From positions 1-64,000 of the forward strand of contig NC_060204.1 in the NCBI RefSeq assembly GCF_020623625.1: DNA of 64,000 nt, in the 5' to 3' direction. The number at the start of each line of letters is the position of its first letter. Position 1 is the stretch's first letter. Positions 56,799-64,000 of this stretch are shown here, piece by piece. Position numbers and translations under genes: made by a program. Under the pieces are notes generated by a model. It searched no databases. It saw only the letters and a list, made by a program, of their open reading frames with translations, and had not been told where the DNA came from. Source of the stretch: Saccharomycodes ludwigii. Its lineage: Eukaryota; Ascomycota; Saccharomycetes; Saccharomycodales; Saccharomycodaceae.

Positions 56799-57995
56799 AT
56801 GTCTTTAGCTGCCTCTTCTAACAATACTAGCAGCAGTAATAATGTTGCTTCTTCACCTAAAAGGCGTTTCGTTACAAATAATATTTCTGTTGATGCTTCT
56901 AAGGGTGATGACGTTGACCTTCTAGAACACGTCACCAAACGTCCAAAATTGTCATCGTCATCTGCTCACAACGGTAACGGTTCTGTCAAGCAATTTTTAA
57001 TTTTTAAAAAGGATACTACCGACAGTTTTAATAGTTCGGACGAAGAGGATTGTAGTTATGACCGCAACCTCGTAAACAATAAGAAACACTATTTATCGGA
57101 GAAAAAGCAAAAAAAAAATGTGCATTTTAGTACCTCCAATCATATTTATCCAACTACCACAAAAATAAACGATATACACGTGGATAATAAATTTCTAGAA
57201 ACCGCTATTAATTATTCGGATAGTGATACTGATACCAAAGATGGGTGTCTTGTAAGAGCAGGTGTGCCAAACTATTCTACTATCTCAGATGCCGCTAAGA
57301 AAAGAATTTTTTCCAATTACTCCAACCATAGTAATAGGGAGGTTCCAGAACAAGATATAGTCTCTAGAGAAAGATGTTTTGATTATTTACTACAATCAAT
57401 TGATGAAGTTTGGGCTAGGTATTGTGACACAGTTACATTTGCCGAACAACAAATTTATGGTGAAAAGAAATTAGGAAGTAAATATAGCGTTGCCAATACT
57501 AACTACTATGATTTTGGTAACAACATAAATAATATAGATTCTCCTTTAAGGAGTAGGAGATTTTCCTCTTTTGCCTTGAGTAGTAACTTGAGTGACGAAA
57601 ACACTGATGATGATGAAAAGACTAATAACGATGATACAAGTGATAATGAGGATGAAGGTTATAAGTCTGAAATCACTAATCCTACGGAATACGAAACGGA
57701 TTATGAGAACTGTTCTGGCGGAACAAATTTTTTTTCCGCTACTGCTACTAGTTTAAGCGAATTGCCCGCTTCTGTTAGATTGCAAACATTGAAAACTAGA
57801 TTAATTAAGGCTAAAAAATATTTAGAAGATATATATGATTCCAAATATTTGATGGATTCAATGCAGTTTTGGAGAAGATGGGATATGATCAAGTATAGTG
57901 CGGTGGAAATGATGGAAGAAGATGATGAGGATGAGATTATTGATTCTGTTTTGTCAGAATTAGAACAAGGACGCTTTTTTACCATGACTAATTAG
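56799..57995 (+). CDS. conserved-looking acidic protein of unknown function
   Basis: 398 residues, not recognised. The N-terminal 110 residues are Ser/Asn-rich and disordered with a basic SPKRRFV piece. The middle contains a compact hydrophobic/aromatic segment, CFDYLLQSIDEVWARYCDTVTFAE in positions about 198-221, that looks conserved. An acidic Asp/Glu/Asn linker follows. The last about 75 residues are a confident helical region (SVRLQTLKTRLIKAKKYLEDIYDSKYL, then SMQFWRRWDMIKYSAVEMMEED). The two folded-looking parts may form one domain with a disordered insert. No membrane segment or enzyme motif is seen. It has no counterpart at this position in S. cerevisiae. A transcriptional or signalling regulator is a guess only. 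Confidence 0.8.
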   Translation: MSLAASSNNTSSSNNVASSPKRRFVTNNISVDASKGDDVDLLEHVTKRPKLSSSSAHNGNGSVKQFLIFKKDTTDSFNSSDEEDCSYDRNLVNNKKHYLSEKKQKKNVHFSTSNHIYPTTTKINDIHVDNKFLETAINYSDSDTDTKDGCLVRAGVPNYSTISDAAKKRIFSNYSNHSNREVPEQDIVSRERCFDYLLQSIDEVWARYCDTVTFAEQQIYGEKKLGSKYSVANTNYYDFGNNINNIDSPLRSRRFSSFALSSNLSDENTDDDEKTNNDDTSDNEDEGYKSEITNPTEYETDYENCSGGTNFFSATATSLSELPASVRLQTLKTRLIKAKKYLEDIYDSKYLMDSMQFWRRWDMIKYSAVEMMEEDDEDEIIDSVLSELEQGRFFTMTN

Positions 57996-58004
57996 TCTAG
58001 TAAC

Positions 58005-58037
<33 letters not shown>

Positions 58038-58897
58038 CCTCCCTTTTAGATAGATCTTTTGTTTTTTTTTTTTTGTTTTTTTTTTTGCTCTGATTTTATT
58101 ATTTTTCAATTCTGGTGATACACAAGGAGAATACACAAAACAAAATTAAAAGCAATATACATGTAACTATAATTCTATAGTTATTTCTCCTTTGTTTTCC
58201 ATTATGGTTATGAAGATATTATTATATGCGTATGTGTGTTTATAATGTTATTGTCTGTTTTGGTTGAGGTTTTCTTTTTTTTTTTTTTTTTTTTTTCCCA
58301 ATGTTTCGTCATTGATTTGTGTTTGGAATTTCGTGATGTCCATCACTAAAGTTTACTTTTACTATGATCTTTTTTTGTAAATATGTATATATATATATCT
58401 AGTTTGTTTTTTTGCTTTTTTTTTCTTTTTTTTTTCATATATTTTGGTTTATTTGTTTTTTACTTATTGTCAAATTTGAATTTAAATTTTATCTTTAATA
58501 AGTTAATGGAGGATTTATATATGCTTTGTTAGTATTTTATATATATAATCAGATAATCAATAATAATTTTTTGAATATATAACTTTTTTTTTTTTTTTTA
58601 ATAGCTTAAAGTGCGATTTAGTTGAGTTATGGTTCAGAATATGATTAATAAATTTTTCATGTTGAAAATATGATTGTTGCTGGTCATTTTCAGATAAAAA
58701 TATACATGGATCAACTCTACAGATATATATTATATAAATTAGATATTATAACACTTTTGTCACAATAAAATAAAATTGACATCAGTTTAAAATTCTTGGT
58801 TAATGTCCAAGATTATGTCCTGAATCAATACTATACCGGATAAAAATGGATTAATAAGATGTCCGAAGATTTCTTTATTGTTAAAGCTTTTTAGATA

Positions 58898-58930
<33 letters not shown>

Positions 58931-59544
58931 GGTTCTTTGGCGGCCCATATTTGTGTGGTCCATAGCAACACATCAATGCTAATAAACCTCAAAAACTTTA
59001 AAACACTCTACTGATAATCATAAAAAAGTACGGCTATAGTAATATATTTTAGATTTAAAAAAATATAAGTTACAAAATAATTTGTTTTAAGACATACAAT
59101 ATTGTTTATTTACTTGTCAATTTCAATACATATATATATATATTTATATTTATATTTTTCCAGCAAAACATCATCCCTTTTTTTTTTATTTTGTGAGGCA
59201 TCGAAAGCAATAGTTCTAACTTTTACACTACTAAGATCCAATTTGTTATTAGGTTTCAGTTTTTAGTAAAGGTTGTTAAAACGACAAATATAAAAAGGAT
59301 CCAAAGATTTTGCATACTTATAAATAGAGACCACTTTCAGCATACTAATATAAAAATAAGGTATTTATCTTTTTGTTCATTTTTGTTTTATTTAGTTCTT
59401 ATCTTTTTTTTTTTTTTTTACACGTATAATATTAGGATTATTATAGAATTATAAAGTGGATCACAAAGAGTATCGTTAATTGCATTATTAGTTATCATCG
59501 TTGTAGTCCTTTCCACATATATAATAATTTATCAACTCAGCATA
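57996..59544. other. KAR4 upstream region
   Basis: 1.55 kb gap. An ATT trinucleotide run lies at 57999-58037, poly-T tracts at 58272-58297, 58580-58599 and 58917-58931, and AT runs at 58897-58914. A single GGTTTCAG at about 59255 is one base off the pheromone response element TGAAACA on the minus strand. I see no second open gene; a non-coding RNA is possible. Confidence 0.5.
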
Positions 59545-60564
59545 ATGCATCAAGAAAACGTTTTCCGTTCGCCAATGAATAATACTAGTGGTAATGTCAA
59601 TTCATCCTTTATTAACCCCATATTAGCTGATAATCCTTCATCGGAATACCAGCCACGCAATAACAATAAAAAGGGTAATAACAACAATGCTACCAATGAT
59701 TATACTGATAATTATATTCATACAGGTTCATTTCCTCAACAGCACATCAAAAATAGAAATAATTCAGTAGAAGGCTATCCCAAGTTACAAAGATTATTTG
59801 ATTTAAAGAGAGGACAAGTGGAAGAACACTCCGTTAAACCATATGGGTGTAGGGTAGATATTGATCAGATGTGTTCCGTTTTAAATAGGTGGATATTCAA
59901 GGATAAATTATCTTTTGATGTTGTGATGATTGGTTGTTTAACAGATAATCAATTTATTTATCCACTCTTAACCCAATTGCCAATTAATAAGTTGGTTTCT
60001 AGACCAGGATTCTTATTTTTATGGTCAAGCGCACAAAAAATTAATGAGTTGAGTAAATTATTGAATAACGAAGCTTGGGCCAAAAAATTCAGAAGGAGTG
60101 AAGAATTAGTATTTGTTCCTGTTGATAAAAATTCTCCGTTTTATCCTGGTTTGAACGAAGACGATGAGCCATTGTTTGAGAAAATGCAATGGCACTGTTG
60201 GATGTGTATTACAGGTACAGTTAGAAGAGCTACAGATGGTCATTTAATTCATTGTAATGTAGATACTGATTTGGCCCTTGAAAACGATACAACTATAAAT
60301 AACGCTGTACCAGGACAACTATATAAAGTTGCTGAAAATTTTTCCACCGCTACAAGACGTCTACATATTATACCATCTAGAACAGGTTTAAACACACCTG
60401 TTAGACCAAGGCGTGGCTGGGTTATTATGAGTCCAGATATTTTGTTGGATAATTTTGATGCAAAATCTTATAAAGGGGCTGTTGATAAAGTTGGCCTAAA
60501 CCTACCGCAAAATCCAGAAATTGAAATTTTGAGACCTAAAAGTCCTGTTCAGAAGAAAAATTAA
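59545..60564 (+). CDS. KAR4: Kar4, MT-A70-family subunit of the m6A writer complex
   Basis: 339 residues; the S. cerevisiae protein has 335. The N-terminal about 75 residues are Asn-rich and disordered. Residues about 95-325 form the MT-A70 (METTL14-like) domain: YGCRVDIDQMCSVLNRWIFKD, DVVMIGCLTDNQFIYPLL, PGFLFLWSSAQKINELSKLLN, WHCWMCITGTVRRATDGHLIHCNVDTDLAL, and GWVIMSPDILLDNFD. The catalytic DPPW of active MT-A70 enzymes is absent, as expected for the non-catalytic partner. Kar4 works with Ime4 in mRNA m6A methylation and meiosis, and with Ste12 for karyogamy genes in mating. It lies directly upstream of SPB1 on the same strand, as YCL055W and YCL054W. Confidence 0.96.
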   Translation: MHQENVFRSPMNNTSGNVNSSFINPILADNPSSEYQPRNNNKKGNNNNATNDYTDNYIHTGSFPQQHIKNRNNSVEGYPKLQRLFDLKRGQVEEHSVKPYGCRVDIDQMCSVLNRWIFKDKLSFDVVMIGCLTDNQFIYPLLTQLPINKLVSRPGFLFLWSSAQKINELSKLLNNEAWAKKFRRSEELVFVPVDKNSPFYPGLNEDDEPLFEKMQWHCWMCITGTVRRATDGHLIHCNVDTDLALENDTTINNAVPGQLYKVAENFSTATRRLHIIPSRTGLNTPVRPRRGWVIMSPDILLDNFDAKSYKGAVDKVGLNLPQNPEIEILRPKSPVQKKN

Positions 60565-61055
60565 TGTTTTATATACACCTGTGTATTTTTTTTTTTTATA
60601 TATTATTATTATATATGGCTATGTTTGATCATTTTTTTTCTTTTTCTTTACTATTCTCTCTTTTCTAAAAAAAAAAAAACTTTTGTATGCCACTGGCATC
60701 TGTATTTCTAGCAAAATATGCATGATTGTAAACGCACATATACCGATGTCCGTAAATTGTCTATCACGGAATGTGTACATATATTGATAACGAAAAAAAA
60801 AAAAACAATCATCACGTTTCTTTTTTTTTTCCTCTTTTTTTCTCTTTTCTTTTCTTTTCTTTTTTCTTTGTTCTTTGTTCTTGCTTTTATTTTTTTAAAT
60901 AGTGTTCTATGAATTTAAAAAACTTGAAAGTTTGTACTTATACATTTTTAATATATAATTTAGATTATTCTCCCTTCTCTTCAAAAATATATAAAATTTT
61001 TTCCCCCCTCCCTTTTAAAGCACAATAAAAAAATACAATCGATAACTTCTTCATC
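60565..61055. other. KAR4-SPB1 intergenic region
   Basis: 491 bp, T-rich. AAAATTTTTTCCCCCC at about 60991-61010 resembles the RRPE core (AAAATTTT) common before ribosome-biogenesis genes; no clear PAC box is seen. Confidence 0.5.
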
Positions 61056-63533
61056 ATGGGTAAAAAAACACAAAAGAAAAATAGCAAGGGTCGTTTAGAT
61101 AAGTATTATTACCTAGCAAAGGAGAAAGGGTATCGTGCACGTTCCTCTTTTAAAATCATCCAAATTAATGAAAAATATGGTCATTTTTTAGAAAAATCCA
61201 AAGTTGTAATTGATTTATGTGCTGCACCGGGTTCTTGGTGTCAAGTTGCTTCCAATCTATGCCCTTTAAACTCTTTAATTATTGGTGTTGATATTGTTCC
61301 AATTAAACCATTGCCTAACTGTATTACGTTTCAAAGTGATATCACTACTGAAGATTGTAGATCTAAGCTAAGAGGTTATATGAAAACATGGAAAGCTGAT
61401 ACCGTTTTACACGATGGTGCTCCAAATGTTGGTTTGGGTTGGGTTCAAGATGCTTTCACCCAATCACATTTAACATTACAAGCGTTGAAGTTAGCTGTTG
61501 AAAATTTGGTTGTTGGTGGTACTTTTGTTACTAAAATTTTTAGATCTAAAGATTACAACAAATTGATTTGGGTTTTCCAGCAATTATTTGAAAAAGTTGA
61601 GGCTACAAAACCACCAGCAAGTAGAAATGTTTCTGCAGAAATTTTTGTCGTTTGTCGTGGGTTTAAAGCTCCTAAGAAATTGGATCGTAGATTACTAGAT
61701 CCAAAAGAAGTTTTTGAAGAATTGCCAGATGGGCCTGCAAACAATGAAGTAAAAGTTTTCAACCCAGAAAAAAAACAACGTAAAAGAGAAGGTTATGAGG
61801 AGGGAGACTATTTGTTGTATCATGAAAAGCCAATTATGAGTTTTGTGGAAACAGAAACCCCGATTGATATGTTAGGTGATATAAATAGGTTTACCATTGA
61901 TGAAGATAATCACCAATGGAAAATCTTGAAAAAATTGCCCGAAACAAGTGTCGAATTACTAGAATGTATTAAGGATTTGAAAGTGTTGGGTAGAAAAGAT
62001 TTCAAAATGATATTAAAGTGGAGAAAGCTTTCCAGGGAATTATTGGGCATAGAAAAGACGGAAGATGAAGATAAAGTGGAAGAAATTCCCTTGACAGAGG
62101 AGGAGCAGATTAATAAGGAATTAAAAGATTTACAGGAAAGACAGAGATTAAAGTTGAAAAGAGAAAAAAGAAAGAAAAATGAAACCAAACAAAAGGAACT
62201 TGTCAGAATGCAAATGAATATGTTAACACCAAACGATATTGGTATTGAAGCTTCCAATATTGGTCGAGAATCCCTATTTAACTTGAAAACAGCTGAAAAA
62301 ACTGGTATTTTAGATAAATTAGCTAGAGGTAAAAAAAGAATGCTTTTTACTAGTGAAGAGCTAGCTGAGGATATATATCTAGATGACAATGAAAGGCCAG
62401 ATCGATCAGAACATGGAGAGGTAGATAGCTTGGAAGCAGAATTGGACATGATGTATAATTATTATAAAGAAAGGAAAATAGAGAAAAGCGCTAATTTCAA
62501 AGCTAAACAATCACGTGAGGAAGCTGATGAATGGACTGGTTTTGAGGAAGAAAAGGTAGAAGCTGACGACGGAGAGGAAGTGCATGAATACGAAGATGAG
62601 GATGCTGACGATAGCGATGGAGATGAAGCTATAAACAAGTTATTATCCAAGATGAAGGGTAAAGAAGGTGATGGCAGATTAAGTTCAAAGGCAAGGATAT
62701 TTTTCAATGATCCTATTTTTGAAGGTGTTGAAGCAGATATTAAATCTTTGAATGAAAACACATCCATTAAAAACGAGAACAACAAAAGAAAAAGGGTTGA
62801 AGAAAGTGATAATGAGTCTGAATCTGATGAAGAAGAGGAAGAAGAAAGCGATAGTGATTTTGAAATCGTGCCGAATGTTGATGACGAAAACTTAGATGAT
62901 GATGATTCAGATTATGATTCTGAAGAAGAAAGAAAGACCACAGCTCGTGAAAAACACTCAAAGGATATTGAAATAGCTACAGTAGAAGCCATGACATTAG
63001 CACACCAAATAGCTTTGGGTAAAAAAAATAAGCATGATCTGATAGATGAAGGTTTTAATAGATATTCCTTTAGAGATAAAGATAACTTGCCAGAATGGTT
63101 TTTAGAAAATGAGAAGGAACATTCCAAGATTAATAAACCTATTACCAAAGAAGCAGTTATGGCAATCAAAGAAAAGATAAAAGCATTGAATGCTAGGCCA
63201 ATTAAAAAAGTTGCAGAGGCAAAGGCTAGAAAGAAGATGCGTGCCACAGCTAGATTAGAAAAGCTAAAGAAGAGGGCAGGTTTAATTAATGACGACAGTG
63301 ATAAGAGTGAAAAGGATAAAGCAGAAGAAATTGCTAAGTTGATGCGTAAAGTGAACAAGAAAGCTAAGCAAAAACCTAAGGTCACCTTGGTTGTTGCCAC
63401 TGGTAAGAATAGAGGTTTAGCAGGTAGACCCAAGGGTGTCCGGGGTAAGTATAAAATGGTTGATGGTGTATTAAAAAATGAACAAAGGGCTTTAAAACGT
63501 ATAAGTAAGAAGCATCATAAGAAAAAGCATTAA
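61056..63533 (+). CDS. SPB1: Spb1, 27S pre-rRNA 2'-O-methyltransferase
   Basis: 825 residues; the S. cerevisiae protein has 841. The N-terminal FtsJ/RrmJ methyltransferase (1-210) has SAM motif DLCAAPGSW (53-61), GVDIVPI, and the K-D-K-E tetrad K33, D120 (LHDGAPN), K160 (TKIFRS) and E197. A DUF3381-like middle region (about 230-400), acidic Glu/Asp stretches (about 500-625) and a C-terminal Spb1 domain rich in Lys/Arg (about 640-825, with NLPEWFLENE and GRPKGVRGKYKMVDGVLK) follow. Spb1 methylates a guanosine in the peptidyl-transferase A-loop of 25S rRNA during 60S assembly in the nucleolus. Confidence 0.98.
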   Translation: MGKKTQKKNSKGRLDKYYYLAKEKGYRARSSFKIIQINEKYGHFLEKSKVVIDLCAAPGSWCQVASNLCPLNSLIIGVDIVPIKPLPNCITFQSDITTEDCRSKLRGYMKTWKADTVLHDGAPNVGLGWVQDAFTQSHLTLQALKLAVENLVVGGTFVTKIFRSKDYNKLIWVFQQLFEKVEATKPPASRNVSAEIFVVCRGFKAPKKLDRRLLDPKEVFEELPDGPANNEVKVFNPEKKQRKREGYEEGDYLLYHEKPIMSFVETETPIDMLGDINRFTIDEDNHQWKILKKLPETSVELLECIKDLKVLGRKDFKMILKWRKLSRELLGIEKTEDEDKVEEIPLTEEEQINKELKDLQERQRLKLKREKRKKNETKQKELVRMQMNMLTPNDIGIEASNIGRESLFNLKTAEKTGILDKLARGKKRMLFTSEELAEDIYLDDNERPDRSEHGEVDSLEAELDMMYNYYKERKIEKSANFKAKQSREEADEWTGFEEEKVEADDGEEVHEYEDEDADDSDGDEAINKLLSKMKGKEGDGRLSSKARIFFNDPIFEGVEADIKSLNENTSIKNENNKRKRVEESDNESESDEEEEEESDSDFEIVPNVDDENLDDDDSDYDSEEERKTTAREKHSKDIEIATVEAMTLAHQIALGKKNKHDLIDEGFNRYSFRDKDNLPEWFLENEKEHSKINKPITKEAVMAIKEKIKALNARPIKKVAEAKARKKMRATARLEKLKKRAGLINDDSDKSEKDKAEEIAKLMRKVNKKAKQKPKVTLVVATGKNRGLAGRPKGVRGKYKMVDGVLKNEQRALKRISKKHHKKKH

Positions 63534-63657
63534 TTTCGAGAAAGATGAAGTTATGATTCCTTTTTATTTGCTCCTTCTTATCATTAATTGTACACATATA
63601 TATGTTTTTTTTGTTTTTCTTTTTTTTTTAAACCTTTTACCTTGTATATTACGTTTG

Positions 63658-63688
<31 letters not shown>

Positions 63689-63768
63689 AAAAAAAGCAGA
63701 ATGAAAATATATATATTAATACATAAATATCAACACAGTAACTTGGTATATAATTATTGTTATAACGC
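63534..63768. other. convergent 3' intergenic region
   Basis: 235 bp between the stops of SPB1 and the gene running off the right edge. It contains a TA dinucleotide run at 63658-63685. Confidence 0.6.
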
Positions 63769-64000
63769 CTATTTCTTTTCTTTTTGATGTTGTTTTTGTT
63801 GTGAAAGCAAGTCATTATGGAATATCTTATTTAACAAATATATGATTGACAAAGTCATCACGGTCCAGATGGAATATCTTATCGTATCATAAGAATTAAT
63901 ATTAATAGTAGGAATAGGCACAGTGGTGGTGAGATTCTTTTCTAGAGAAAAGGATAATAATTGGAAATTGGTGTTTGGAGTGAAAAAATCCTGCAATCCA
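63769..64000 (-). CDS. PBN1: probable Pbn1 C-terminus, cut by the window edge
   Basis: The frame is open from the right edge to the stop at 63769, about 77 residues. It has a membrane segment (YSIWTVMTLSIIYLLNKIF) followed by a short Lys/Gln-rich tail (QQKQHQKEKK). S. cerevisiae PBN1 (YCL052C) is the convergent neighbour of SPB1, has a luminal domain and one C-terminal membrane span, and helps Gpi14 add the first mannose of GPI anchors in the ER. The call rests on synteny, strand and topology, since the visible part carries no diagnostic motif. The start lies outside the window. Confidence 0.52.
   Translation of the reverse strand, partial: GLQDFFTPNTNFQLLSFSLEKNLTTTVPIPTININSYDTIRYSIWTVMTLSIIYLLNKIFHNDLLSQQKQHQKEKK

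Overview
The window looks like a chromosome-end region of an AT-rich budding yeast, order Saccharomycetales. The evidence is intron-poor compact genes with standard codon usage, PA14-type flocculin genes, Ty1/copia-type LTR fossils, and a right half whose gene order follows the left arm of Saccharomyces cerevisiae chromosome III. Saccharomycodaceae (for example Saccharomycodes) is a reasonable guess but is not proven by anything here. Long A or T homopolymers occur in almost every intergenic region.

Layout. (1) 1-6.9 kb has no credible gene: a 47-bp tandem satellite with regularly spaced CCGA boxes (1-540), then about 4 kb of extremely G-poor, repeat-built DNA (541-4560), then poly-A/T-rich repeated modules. 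This is probably subtelomeric. (2) 6.9-11.2 kb holds the 5' part of a class-III aminotransferase gene cut off by LTR sequence, followed by a patchwork of LTR pieces and one shortened copia-type element. (3) 11.2-16.9 kb is an apparent gene desert. (4) 16.9-24.1 kb holds a flocculin-type adhesin gene with one in-frame stop codon in its PA14 domain, an LTR 76 bp upstream of its start, more copia fossil sequence, and an inverted fragment of the same adhesin's 3' end. (5) 26.3-27.1 kb is a broken trans-aconitate methyltransferase gene. (6) 30.1-36.0 kb is an intact 1965-residue PA14 adhesin with 19 tandem 45-residue repeats. (7) 39.0-40.5 kb is an open retrotransposon Gag-like frame. (8) From 41.3 kb onward the window is dense housekeeping sequence: HFD1-like aldehyde dehydrogenase, YGR210C-like GTPase, then VAC17, MRC1, KRR1, ADF1, MIC10, PEX34, (degenerate MIC10 copy), an AlkB-family dioxygenase, an unrecognised acidic protein gene, KAR4, SPB1, and probably the 3' end of PBN1.

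From VAC17 to the right edge, the genes shared with S. cerevisiae lie in the same order and orientation as YCL063W to YCL052C. Differences are a missing PRD1, two extra genes (AlkB-like and the unknown gene) between PEX34 and KAR4, and a partial duplication that left a second, start-codon-less MIC10. Functionally the block mixes ribosome biogenesis (KRR1, SPB1), replication checkpoint (MRC1, with MCB boxes upstream), organelle biology (VAC17, MIC10, PEX34), and mating or RNA modification (KAR4). The left half is the fast-evolving chromosome-end part: adhesins, broken metabolic genes and retroelement fossils.

All gene identities rest on reading protein sequence and synteny from memory; no database search was run.
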